NCBI GenBank assembly: GCA_002102825.1
Contig: DABJ01000029.1
Span: 128,077-150,015, forward strand
Length of the DNA: 21,939 bases
Source: Candidatus Gastranaerophilales bacterium HUM_12
GTDB lineage: Bacteria; Cyanobacteriota; Vampirovibrionia; Gastranaerophilales; Gastranaerophilaceae
Reading direction: 5' to 3'
A program made the translations under genes and the position numbers. Below the pieces are notes generated by a model that worked only from the letters and a program-made list of their open reading frames with translations, was not told the DNA's origin and did not search any database. Below are positions 14,442 to 21,674 of this stretch, in pieces. Within the stretch, counting starts at the first letter, position 1, and the number at the start of each line of letters is the position of its first letter.

Positions 14442-14478
14442 AAAAGTACAATTTAGGACAGAAAAAGTATAATTTGGA
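14442..14478. repeat. Near-identical direct repeat, 21-bp period
   Basis: AAAAGTACAATTTAGGA (14442-14458) and AAAAGTATAATTTGGA (14463-14478) are spaced 21 bp, two helical turns. A related AAAGTATAATTTAGT lies on the opposite strand at 14349-14363. The pair could be protein binding sites, but no promoter is evident next to it. Confidence 0.45.
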
Positions 14479-14614
14479 GTACTTTTTTTCAATTCTCAAA
14501 ATTAGCGTCTATTCCAAATACAAAGCCAATTTCTACCCCATTTCCCTCTTTCTCATTCTTATATTATTATACAATTGCTATATATTAATATATCGTTATC
14601 TTTACACTAAAAAA

Positions 14615-14839
14615 TCACTTATTAGCAGAATTGATTTTATCAATACAAACAAGTTCATAGTCAAGAATTTTAAAAATATTTTGAACTTCGTCAAATTTAA
14701 TCGTACAATTCCGAATTTTGTTAGAAATATTGTTGTATGAATAATACTTTCCCGTCATTTCAGTAAGTTCTTCACAAACTTTCTTCAAGGTAGTACCGCG
14801 TCTGGCTATTGCAACCTTTATTTCTTCCTTCAACTTCAT
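14615..14839 (-). CDS. Small XRE-like helix-turn-helix regulator, divergent from the second prepilin gene
   Basis: The 74-residue protein reads as one lambda-repressor-type domain: MKLKEEIKVAIARRGTTLKKV, then EELTEMTGKYYSYNNISNKI as the helix-turn-helix region, and FDEVQNIFKILDYELVCID. It differs clearly from the XRE protein at 4168-4413, with a longer insertion before the recognition helix (SYNNISNKIRN), so they are not simple duplicates. Like that gene it faces away from a prepilin-like gene and has no ribosome binding site. On the minus strand TATAAT (14846-14851) ends six bases before the ATG, again suggesting a leaderless message. Its -35 region overlaps the TTGACA of the pilin promoter, so the two promoters probably compete. 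Likely a local repressor. Confidence 0.75.
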   Translation of the reverse strand: MKLKEEIKVAIARRGTTLKKVCEELTEMTGKYYSYNNISNKIRNCTIKFDEVQNIFKILDYELVCIDKINSANK

Positions 14840-14872
14840 AAGTTCATTATAGCCGTTTTTAGCTAAATGTTC

Positions 14873-14901
14873 TTGACAAAGATAGAAATAATAGTTAATA
14901 T
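14873..14901 (+). promoter_or_regulatory. Promoter of the second prepilin gene
   Basis: A consensus TTGACA (14873-14878) is followed 17 bp later by TAATAT (14896-14901); a TATAAT overlaps at 14899-14904. The leader is about 60 nt. Two near-repeats, GTTAATATAATTATA from 14894 and GTTAATTATAATTATA from 14941, flank the predicted start and may be regulator sites, though base composition makes chance likely. Confidence 0.65.
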
Positions 14902-14966
14902 AATTATATCGTTATATGCATAATATTTTAATTATGTTATGTTAATTATAATTATAGGAAATTGAA

Positions 14967-15731
14967 ATGGAAAAGTTAACTTCAATCATTAAAAAATATG
15001 TTAATTTGTGTCCACAAAGCAACACCTACAGCAATGTCACAAAAAAGCGAAAACTTGCCTTTACATTAGCGGAAGTATTAATTACCCTTGGCATAATCGG
15101 TATTGTTGCAGCAATAACTATTCCTCAATTAATAAATAATTACAAAGCAAAAAGATTACGAACTCAATTTTTAAAATCGTATTCAACAATTCAACAAGCA
15201 TTTAAAGAAATGGAAGCAGATGACGTTTCAACAGACCCCACAACTTATAACACACTGGAATATTACAAAACTTTCATGAATTATTTACAAGCACCAATGG
15301 ATTGTGGAATTGGAGATAATAAATACCTCCCTTGTGTTTACATGAGAGATTCTTCTTCTAAAGATTACAAACCTTATAAAACATACGATGGCAAAACAAA
15401 TGCAAGTATGATTTTATTTGATGATGGACAAATAGCTCTACAAGACGGAACATTATTATTGTTTGAAAATTATGCACCAAGAATGAGAGTATTCGTATCT
15501 GTTGATTTGAACGGATATAACAACAAACCTAATCGTTGGGGATATGACTTGTTTACCTTTCAATTAGTAGATAATCAATTAAAAGCAATGGGGGATACCG
15601 GTACAACTTATACAGATTTAAGTACATATTGCAATGTTAACTCTCAAGATGAATATAATGGTATTGCTTGTGCGAAGAAAGCATTGTCTGATTCTGAATA
15701 TTTTAAAAATATAGTTAAAGAATTTAAATAA
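14967..15731 (+). CDS. Prepilin-like protein (type IV pilin/pseudopilin family), intact
   Basis: The 254-residue protein carries the prepilin signature KRKLAFTLAEVLITLGIIG, in which Phe32 would become the mature N-terminus and Glu36 the conserved Glu5. Two features are unusual: the residue before the cleavage site is Ala31 rather than Gly, and the leader is about 31 residues long. After the hydrophobic helix (32-53) the KAKRLRTQFLKSYSTIQQAFKEME helix leads to a globular domain. That domain has cysteines in DCGIGDNKYLPC and YCNVNSQDEYNGIAC, likely two disulfides. Such proteins are processed by a prepilin peptidase and assembled into surface or secretion filaments. No assembly genes are nearby. 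AGGA lies about 7 bases before the ATG. It is the intact paralogue of the broken gene at 4514. Confidence 0.85.
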   Translation: MEKLTSIIKKYVNLCPQSNTYSNVTKKRKLAFTLAEVLITLGIIGIVAAITIPQLINNYKAKRLRTQFLKSYSTIQQAFKEMEADDVSTDPTTYNTLEYYKTFMNYLQAPMDCGIGDNKYLPCVYMRDSSSKDYKPYKTYDGKTNASMILFDDGQIALQDGTLLLFENYAPRMRVFVSVDLNGYNNKPNRWGYDLFTFQLVDNQLKAMGDTGTTYTDLSTYCNVNSQDEYNGIACAKKALSDSEYFKNIVKEFK

Positions 15732-15790
15732 AATACTAAAATTACACAAACGGAGAATTTATTTATTTTTTAATTCTATAAAAATAAAAT

Positions 15791-16177
15791 ATGCACAATT
15801 CTCTTTGGTATTACAGTCTTACAAAACCAGAACTATGTCCCCCAGACAGTATTTTTGCACCTGTTTGGAGTGTTCTATATGCAACAATGATAATCTCCAT
15901 AATTATTTACACCCTTTCGTTTGGTAAAAATAAATTCTTTGGATATTTGTATTTTATTGTACAAGCTTCTCTAAATTTGATTTGGCCTTTTGCTTTCTTT
16001 TACCTTAAAAATGTCGTACTCGCATTTTTTATAATTATACTTTTAGATATTCTCGTAATACTTACCATTAGTAGATTTTACCGAGTATCAAAGATGGCTG
16101 CAATTCTTCTTGTTCCATATTTTGTATGGATAATTTTTGCAACTTATTTAAACTTTGGGTACTTAATTCTAAACTAA
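15791..16177 (+). CDS. tspO: TspO/MBR-family membrane protein lacking the first helix
   Basis: The 128-residue protein matches the TspO (tryptophan-rich sensory protein) family from WYYSLTKPELCPPDSIFAPVWSVLY through NLIWPFAFFYLKN to PYFVWIIFATYLNFGYLILN. These motifs border helices 2 to 5, which bind porphyrins and related ligands in characterised members. The usual first helix, about 30 residues before the WY motif, is absent. A TAA lies two codons upstream of the ATG, and the preceding 59 bp do not encode a helix in another frame. No ribosome binding site sits at a normal distance; a GGAG lies about 35 bases upstream. It may be a natural four-helix variant or a decaying copy. It overlaps the convergent acetyltransferase gene by 4 bp at the stops. 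Confidence 0.82.
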   Translation: MHNSLWYYSLTKPELCPPDSIFAPVWSVLYATMIISIIIYTLSFGKNKFFGYLYFIVQASLNLIWPFAFFYLKNVVLAFFIIILLDILVILTISRFYRVSKMAAILLVPYFVWIIFATYLNFGYLILN

Positions 16178-16731
16178 TTTATATTTGTTTTAATAACCTT
16201 GCAAGGATTTCCGACGGCAACCGTATCTGGAGGAATGTCTTTTGTCACAACAGAACCAGCACCAATAACCGCTCTATCTCCAATCGTTACCCCGGGAAGA
16301 ACAACAACATTTCCTCCAAGCCAAACACCATTACCAATGGTAATTGGTCTTGCCCATTCTTTTCCTGCAACTCTATCCTTTGCATTCGTTGGGTGAACAG
16401 CGGTATATAACCCACAATTAGGACCGATAAATGTATCCGCACCGATTTTAATCTTTGCACAATCTAAAAATACACTATTATGATTTACATAAACAAAACC
16501 GTCAAATTCAATATTATAACCATAGTCACAGAAAAAATTCGGTTCAATTATACTACTATCTCCGGCATTTCCAAGTAATTTTTTAAGAATCTCTTGTTTC
16601 TTATCTTTTTCATCTGAATGAAGCAAATTATATTCTCTGCAAAGTTCTTTTGCTCTAAATCTGTCTTGTTCTAACTCTTGGCAAAACGGTTCATAAATTT
16701 CACCATTAATCATTTTATCTCTTTCACCCAT
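16174..16731 (-). CDS. maa: Maltose/galactoside O-acetyltransferase-like enzyme (left-handed beta helix)
   Basis: I start it at the ATG at 16731 because AGGAG lies about 7 bases upstream; the longer frame to 16764 has no such site. The 185-residue product begins with the Mac domain typical of sugar O-acetyltransferases (MINGEIYEPFCQELEQDRFRAKEL). It then has hexapeptide repeats (IKIGADTFIGPNCGLYT, ITIGNGVWLGGNVVVLPGVTIGDRAVIGAGSVV as successive turns) and the VAVGNPCKVIK end. The catalytic His113 is in LYTAVHP. Members transfer acetyl from acetyl-CoA to maltose, glucose or galactosides; the exact sugar cannot be told. Length and domain order match Maa. It is a stand-alone minus-strand gene converging on tspO. 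Confidence 0.9.
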   Translation of the reverse strand: MGERDKMINGEIYEPFCQELEQDRFRAKELCREYNLLHSDEKDKKQEILKKLLGNAGDSSIIEPNFFCDYGYNIEFDGFVYVNHNSVFLDCAKIKIGADTFIGPNCGLYTAVHPTNAKDRVAGKEWARPITIGNGVWLGGNVVVLPGVTIGDRAVIGAGSVVTKDIPPDTVAVGNPCKVIKTNIN

Positions 16732-16771
16732 AATTATTCTCCTATTTGAAAATAATCTTAGCATAAAGTAT

Positions 16772-16800
16772 TTGATTTTTAGTAAAAAATAACTTATAAT
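16772..16800 (+). promoter_or_regulatory. Promoter of the first metzincin gene
   Basis: TTGATT (16772-16777) and TATAAT (16795-16800) have a 17-bp spacer. The predicted transcript start near 16807 leaves a short leader occupied by AAAAAGGAG (16806-16814) before the ATG at 16820. Confidence 0.75.
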
Positions 16801-16819
16801 CTAGCAAAAAGGAGCTATT

Positions 16820-17356
16820 ATGCTAAAAAAAATTTTATCAGCAATATTTTTAATATTTGGATTTGCAATTACATGTTTTGGGCAAGTTAACACAGTAACT
16901 GAAAATTTCCCACACTGGAAAAATCCAGCTAAATTAACAGTTTTCATTCCACAAGACACAAACTCTGCTATGATGAAAAGAGCTTTTCTAAAATGGCAAA
17001 ACGAAAGTTTTGGGAATGTAAAATTTGTATTTACAGAAAAAACACCAGCAAATATCAATGTTACATTTACAGACAAAGTTGATAAAAGCGATGCTCTTTT
17101 AGGAAATTATTCAAATACAATCAAAAATGGTTACATTACAAAATCAGATATCAAAATTGCATCTGTAAATTCAAAAGCATCAAAAAATATGATTTACACA
17201 ACAATGCTACATGAAATCGGTCACTCTCTAGGTTTGCCGGACACTAGTAGATCTGTTGGGATTATGAATATGCCAATTTCTGAATCTCAAGATATTTATA
17301 AAAGAGATATAAGACAATTATATAGGATTTACGATTGGAATTGGGTACGGAAATAA
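16820..17356 (+). CDS. Secreted matrixin-like metzincin protease with Asp as third zinc ligand
   Basis: The 178-residue protein has a signal peptide (KK at 3-4, hydrophobic to about residue 20, likely cleavage near CFG/Q). The catalytic motif HEIGHSLGLPD gives His131, Glu132, His135 and Asp141, and Met149 in VGIMNMP is the metzincin Met-turn. In matrixins the third ligand is His; Asp at this place is known from the snapalysin type. The upstream MKRAFLKWQNESFGNVKFVFTE segment is the usual matrixin helix-strand opening. No pro-domain with a cysteine switch is visible, so it may be active once exported. A strong promoter and ribosome binding site precede it. Its TAA abuts the stop of the convergent metzincin gene directly. 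Confidence 0.88.
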   Translation: MLKKILSAIFLIFGFAITCFGQVNTVTENFPHWKNPAKLTVFIPQDTNSAMMKRAFLKWQNESFGNVKFVFTEKTPANINVTFTDKVDKSDALLGNYSNTIKNGYITKSDIKIASVNSKASKNMIYTTMLHEIGHSLGLPDTSRSVGIMNMPISESQDIYKRDIRQLYRIYDWNWVRK

Positions 17357-17914
17357 TTAGTCCCAACCATAAATTTTGGCAAGTCTTTTGAGGTCTGCTT
17401 TTGAAATTTCTTGAGCATCATTAACAACCGGATACATAACACTCTTCGGGTCGCTAGAATGTTCAAGCATTCCCATTGCGTGTCCAATTTCGTGCAACAT
17501 TGTAGTATAAACTGAATCATTACGAAGTTTTGCACCATTTACAGGTCGTTCGGCAATTTGTATCACTGCATGAGTAATTTTGCCACTATTCATTCTTGAT
17601 GTTTTGGTCAAACCGATTTCTCTGTCAGCATTTGGAATAGTTTTAACAAAATAGACTTCAATTTGAGCAACTTTAGGACTATCTACATAGCGAAATACGA
17701 ATTTATTTTGTGTAACTCGTGACCACTCAGCAAATGCATGTTTCATCATAATTGTACGAGGGTGTCCGGGTTGAATATATGTTTTCAATATTCTTGGATT
17801 AAACCATTTACCATAGGAAGGAATCGCAGAAGCAAACCCTACGTAAGAAAAAATATACACAACTAAAAAAACAACTAATAAAAATATTTTTTTCACAACT
17901 ATACACTTCCTCAT
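17357..17914 (-). CDS. Secreted matrixin-like metzincin protease
   Basis: The zinc site is HEIGHAMGMLEHSSDPKSVMYP: His141, Glu142, His145 and most likely His152, with Met160 as the Met-turn. The spacing HExxHxxGxxxH is one longer than the textbook motif and resembles cyanobacterial HELGHALGxWGHS proteases, with Glu in place of Gly. A signal peptide occupies about 1-30 (cleavage near ASA). The start is uncertain. The ATG at 17914 has no ribosome binding site, while a GTG at 17896 follows AGGAAG by 9 bases and would give a neater signal peptide (MKKIFLLVVF) and 179 residues. It is a paralogue of the metzincin at 16820 and meets it stop to stop with no gap. Substrate unknown. Confidence 0.9.
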   Translation of the reverse strand: MRKCIVVKKIFLLVVFLVVYIFSYVGFASAIPSYGKWFNPRILKTYIQPGHPRTIMMKHAFAEWSRVTQNKFVFRYVDSPKVAQIEVYFVKTIPNADREIGLTKTSRMNSGKITHAVIQIAERPVNGAKLRNDSVYTTMLHEIGHAMGMLEHSSDPKSVMYPVVNDAQEISKADLKRLAKIYGWD

Positions 17915-18006
17915 GTTTATCTATTGCGCATATTATTTTCTTCGGAACAATTAAAAAAAAAATTAGGAATTTACTTGAAATCTTTTCAAAACTTTACAAT
18001 AAATTA

Positions 18007-18036
18007 TTGAAAAACACTTTATACGTGAACTATAAT
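18007..18036 (+). promoter_or_regulatory. Promoter of the helicase-RNase HI unit
   Basis: TTGAAA (18007-18012) and TATAAT (18031-18036) are separated by 18 bp. The predicted start near 18043 gives a leader of about 12 nt containing TAGAGGA (18044-18050). Confidence 0.65.
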
Positions 18037-18054
18037 TAGCAAGTAGAGGATTTT

Positions 18055-20061
18055 ATGGTAAAAGAAGTATCAATAATAGAAGAGACTAAACCTGTACGTA
18101 AAAAATATGTACTGAAAAAACGTGATACCATAAAAAACGATTACAAAGTTAATTATGAACAAGACCTAAACGAAGCTCAACTCGAAGCTATCAAATCAAA
18201 AGAAGGACCAATCCTTGTAATTGCAGGTGCTGGTTCCGGAAAAACAAAAACTCTGACTTACCGAGTTGCAAGGCTTATTGAAGACGGAATAAAACCTGAA
18301 AATATTCTGCTTTTAACCTTTACTAAAAAAGCTGCTGCGGAAATGTTATCCAGAGCAACAATTGTTCTTGATAATAGGTGCGAAAAAGTTTCAGGCGGAA
18401 CGTTTCACTCTTTTGCCAACATAATTTTAAGAAAATATTCAAAACTTTTAGGGCTAAAAAACAATTTCACCATTATGGACAGATCAGACTGCGAAGATGT
18501 AATAAACCATATTGTTGCTCAAATGTTTCCTAAAAAAGAAAAAAGATTTCCGAAAAAATCAACCCTTTTAGATATTTATTCAAAAAGTATAAATAAAGTT
18601 ACTCAAACAAAAAAAATTATTGCAAATGAATTTCCCCAATTTGAGCATTGCGCAGATAAAATTATTGAAATTCATAAAGCCTATGTAGCATATAAAAGAG
18701 AAAATTCTGTATTAGATTATGATGATTTATTGCTATATATAAAACTACTTCTAGAAAACAACGACCAACTCCGCAAACGATTATCTAACGAATATAAATA
18801 TATTATGGTTGACGAATACCAAGATACAAACACTCTTCAAGCTGATGTAATCAAGCTTTTAGCATCTGAACATCATAATATAATGGCAGTCGGAGATGAT
18901 GCTCAAAGTATTTACTCATTCAGAGGGGCAAACTATCGAAACATTTTAGATTTTCCAAAACTTTTTGAAAATACTAAAATAATAAAACTTGAACAAAATT
19001 ACAGAAGTACCCAAAATATTTTAAAATTCACAAATGAAATAATTGACAAAGCCAAAGAAAAATATACAAAAAAATTATTTTCTGATATTGTTTCACCACA
19101 AATTCCGGCATTAATATGCGCAAAAGATACGCAAATGGAAGCTGATTTTATATGCCAAAAGATTCTAGAATTGTTAGACGAAGATATAAGTCTTTCTGAT
19201 ATTTGCGTTTTAACAAGAAATGCAAGAATGTCATACAATCTTGAAATTGAACTTTCAAAACGAGCAATCCCATTCCAAAAATTTGGCGGACCAAAATTTA
19301 TGGAAACTGCTCATATCAAAGATATCGTTGCGCATTTAAGGGTTTTATTAAACCCAGATGATATAATAAGTTTAACTAGAATTTTACTACTATTGAAAGG
19401 AGTCGGAGCCTCAACAGTTAACAACATCATGCCTGTAGTTAAAGGTCATTTGAACCCTGACATAAAACTTCTTCCATCAAATAAAACCCAAAGCTTAACT
19501 CCTCTATTTTCTACACTAGGGAAATTAAGAGATGTTTTACCAAAGAAAAAACCGGAAGAAATAGTTTCTGCAGTGATAAATTATTATAGACCTATACTGA
19601 AGGATAAATATGACGATTTTACAAAGAGGGAAAAAGATTTAGACCATTTTGAATATCTTGCAACACAGTATAGCAATCTTGAAGATTTCATCAGTGATTT
19701 AGCTTTAGAACCACCTGATACAAGTGTCGAGGGAATGTATAAGAATAATTCTGATGATGAAGCTCTCACTATTTCGACAATACATTCTGCAAAAGGATTG
19801 GAATGGGACACAGTATTCATAATAGGAGCAGTTGACGGAAGATTTCCAAGTGCTTATTCATTTAACTCGGCAGAAGAAATGGACGAAGAATTACGCCTAA
19901 TGTACGTTGCTGCAACAAGAGCCAAAAATAATTTGTACATAACTTATCCTGTTGATATGTACGATTATGCGATGAATATGGTATTATCAAAGCCATCAAG
20001 ATTTTTAGACGGGATACCTGATGATATTTTAGAAAAATGGGATATTACAGAAGAAGGATAA
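18055..20061 (+). CDS. UvrD/PcrA-like superfamily 1A DNA helicase
   Basis: This 668-residue helicase has all SF1A motifs: Q-motif LNEAQLEAI (38-46), Walker A GAGSGKT (58-64), Ia LLLTFTKKAAAEM, Ib GGTFHSFA, motif II VDEYQDTN (Asp253, Glu254), motif III VGDDAQSIYSFRGAN, motif IV LEQNYRST, motif V TISTIHSAKGLEWDTVFI and motif VI EELRLMYVAATRAKNNLY. Such enzymes move 3' to 5' on single-stranded DNA using ATP and act in excision repair, replication-fork rescue and removal of stalled polymerase. It has a basic N-terminal extension of about 35 residues. It ends soon after motif VI, without the C-terminal Tudor-like tail of PcrA, so an ordinary UvrD or PcrA label is not certain. RNase HI follows after 4 bp. 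Confidence 0.95.
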   Translation: MVKEVSIIEETKPVRKKYVLKKRDTIKNDYKVNYEQDLNEAQLEAIKSKEGPILVIAGAGSGKTKTLTYRVARLIEDGIKPENILLLTFTKKAAAEMLSRATIVLDNRCEKVSGGTFHSFANIILRKYSKLLGLKNNFTIMDRSDCEDVINHIVAQMFPKKEKRFPKKSTLLDIYSKSINKVTQTKKIIANEFPQFEHCADKIIEIHKAYVAYKRENSVLDYDDLLLYIKLLLENNDQLRKRLSNEYKYIMVDEYQDTNTLQADVIKLLASEHHNIMAVGDDAQSIYSFRGANYRNILDFPKLFENTKIIKLEQNYRSTQNILKFTNEIIDKAKEKYTKKLFSDIVSPQIPALICAKDTQMEADFICQKILELLDEDISLSDICVLTRNARMSYNLEIELSKRAIPFQKFGGPKFMETAHIKDIVAHLRVLLNPDDIISLTRILLLLKGVGASTVNNIMPVVKGHLNPDIKLLPSNKTQSLTPLFSTLGKLRDVLPKKKPEEIVSAVINYYRPILKDKYDDFTKREKDLDHFEYLATQYSNLEDFISDLALEPPDTSVEGMYKNNSDDEALTISTIHSAKGLEWDTVFIIGAVDGRFPSAYSFNSAEEMDEELRLMYVAATRAKNNLYITYPVDMYDYAMNMVLSKPSRFLDGIPDDILEKWDITEEG

Positions 20062-20065
20062 TTTT

Positions 20066-20542
20066 ATGTTAATCAAAATATATACAGATGGAGCTTGTAG
20101 CGGAAACCCTGGGAAAGGTGGATATGGCACAATCTTAATTGCAGAAGATGAAAATGGAACAACCCATAAAAAAGAAATTACACAAGGTTTTAAAGTTACA
20201 ACAAATAATCGAATGGAATTACTTGCTGCAATTGTAGGCTTAGAAGCCTTGAAAAAGCCATGTAATGTTGAATTAACATCAGATTCTAAATATCTGGTTG
20301 ATGCATTTAATCAAAAATGGGTTGAAGGTTGGGTTAAAAAAGGTTGGAGAGGTTCAAACAAACAACCGGTAAAAAATCAAGATTTATGGAAAAGATTATT
20401 AAAAGCAAAAGAACCTCATAATGTAAAATTCATTTGGGTTAAAGGACACAACGGACACGAATTTAATGAACGTTGTGATGAGATGGCAGTAGCATCAGCA
20501 AATGGCGAAAACTTGCTAGATGATACCGGCTGTATTCAATAA
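20066..20542 (+). CDS. rnhA: Ribonuclease HI
   Basis: This 158-residue enzyme cuts the RNA strand of RNA-DNA hybrids. The four catalytic carboxylates are visible: Asp8 in IYTDGACSGNPG, Glu51 in NNRMELLAA, Asp73 in LTSDSKYLVDA and Asp138 in NERCDEMA. A conserved His of the flexible loop is in VKGHNGHEFNERCD. The basic handle region WVEGWVKKGWRGSNKQPVKNQDLW, split here as WVEGWVKKGW and KNQDLWKRLL, is of the E. coli RNase HI type, so no separate hybrid-binding domain is needed. AAGGAT within the last codons of the helicase gene serves as ribosome binding site, so the pair is translationally close and surely co-transcribed. The short C-terminal tail (NLLDDTGCIQ) is not conserved in my recollection. 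Confidence 0.97.
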   Translation: MLIKIYTDGACSGNPGKGGYGTILIAEDENGTTHKKEITQGFKVTTNNRMELLAAIVGLEALKKPCNVELTSDSKYLVDAFNQKWVEGWVKKGWRGSNKQPVKNQDLWKRLLKAKEPHNVKFIWVKGHNGHEFNERCDEMAVASANGENLLDDTGCIQ

Positions 20543-20561
20543 AATTTGAATTGGAGAAATT

Positions 20562-21539
20562 ATGGATAAATATTCAGTATTAAAAAAGATTGATAAATAT
20601 TTAGAAGAAAAGGATTACATAAACGCAAGAAAACTTATTCGTAATGACCTAAAGCGTTACGGAACAAAAGAAGAATATTATATGTATTTGGGTTATGCAT
20701 CAACAGATGCAGAAGAAAGATTAAAAAATTATCAAAAAGCAATTGATGAAAACCCTAAGAATTTAGATGCAACAATAAACATTGCCAATGCTTACGATGA
20801 AATAAAAAATCATGATAAAGCTATTGAATTTTATAATAAAGCAATTGAAATGAACAAAACTTGCGCCCTTGCATTCAACAACCGTGGCTATTCGTACTTT
20901 AACAAACAAGAATACGAAAAAGCGCTACTTGATTACGATAAGGCTCTCTTATTAAACCCTAAATTAAAAATTGCGCAAGACAACCGCACAAAATTATTAG
21001 AAATTATTGCCGAAAAAGAAGAATTCAAAGAACTTGTAAAAAATAGCGAAGCTAATCAAAAAAATTATCATTACTATTTCAATCTTGGAATGGCAGAAGC
21101 AAGACTAGGAGAATATGACAAAGCACTTGATGCCTACAATAAATCAATTGAATTGAAACCTGATTTTGCACCTTGTTATTTATTTAGAGGAATTTTAGAA
21201 CATGGTAAAGGAAATTTAGACAAAGCAAATGAAGATTATTCAAAAGCTATTGAAATTGATGAAAATTTAATTGATGCGTATTTTAATAAAGCGCAAATTG
21301 TTTTTTCAAAGGAAAATCCGGAAACAAACGAATTAAAATCGGCACTAAAATATTTAGAAAAAGCTGTTGAATTGGACCCAAAATTTATTGATGCGTTGTA
21401 TTCAATCGCTGTTATACAAAAGAAATTAGAAGAATATCATGAAGCAATCAAAACCTTAGACAAAATTCTAGAAATCGCACCTGATAGTGTAAATTCCAGA
21501 GCATTAAAAAAATTAATTATAAAAAAATATTTAAATTAA
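20562..21539 (+). CDS. Tetratricopeptide-repeat protein
   Basis: The 325-residue protein is made almost wholly of TPR helical pairs in two blocks, about 33-150 and 165-322. Typical units are AFNNRGYSYFNKQEYEKALLDYDKALLLNP (pieces: NNRGYSYFNKQEYEKAL), YYFNLGMAEARLGEYDKAL, CYLFRGILEHGKGNLDKA and LYSIAVIQKKLEEYHEAI. About eight repeats are recognisable, separated by a charged linker (AEKEEFKELVKNSEANQ). There is no signal peptide or membrane segment, so it should be cytoplasmic. TPR arrays are protein-binding scaffolds; the partner cannot be told. A GGAG site lies about 6 bases before the ATG. It starts 20 bp after RNase HI and may be the third gene of that operon. Confidence 0.9.
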   Translation: MDKYSVLKKIDKYLEEKDYINARKLIRNDLKRYGTKEEYYMYLGYASTDAEERLKNYQKAIDENPKNLDATINIANAYDEIKNHDKAIEFYNKAIEMNKTCALAFNNRGYSYFNKQEYEKALLDYDKALLLNPKLKIAQDNRTKLLEIIAEKEEFKELVKNSEANQKNYHYYFNLGMAEARLGEYDKALDAYNKSIELKPDFAPCYLFRGILEHGKGNLDKANEDYSKAIEIDENLIDAYFNKAQIVFSKENPETNELKSALKYLEKAVELDPKFIDALYSIAVIQKKLEEYHEAIKTLDKILEIAPDSVNSRALKKLIIKKYLN

Positions 21540-21612
21540 TAGCAAAAACTACATTTATAACAATTTGTAACAAGGTTAAACTTATTTATTTGAAATTAAA
21601 AAAGTTTTTGTA

Positions 21613-21627
21613 TAGAATGGAATTCTA
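21613..21627. promoter_or_regulatory. Short inverted repeat upstream of the last gene
   Basis: TAGAAT-GGA-ATTCTA is a perfect 6-bp inverted repeat 48 bp before the ATG at 21675, in the region where a promoter is expected. Repeats this short are common by chance in AT-rich DNA. Confidence 0.25.
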
Positions 21628-21674
21628 GTAAAATGAATGAATATATTTACCTATAATTTGGCTTGGGAGAATCA

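Noticed and set aside
14474..14740. Plus-strand 88-codon frame overlapping the second XRE gene
   Set aside because: It is hydrophobic, composition-driven and antisense to a frame with a recognisable helix-turn-helix domain; no ribosome binding site.
16732..16764. N-terminal extension of the acetyltransferase to 16764
   Set aside because: The ATG at 16731 has AGGAG at the right distance and gives the usual Maa length; the extension has neither.
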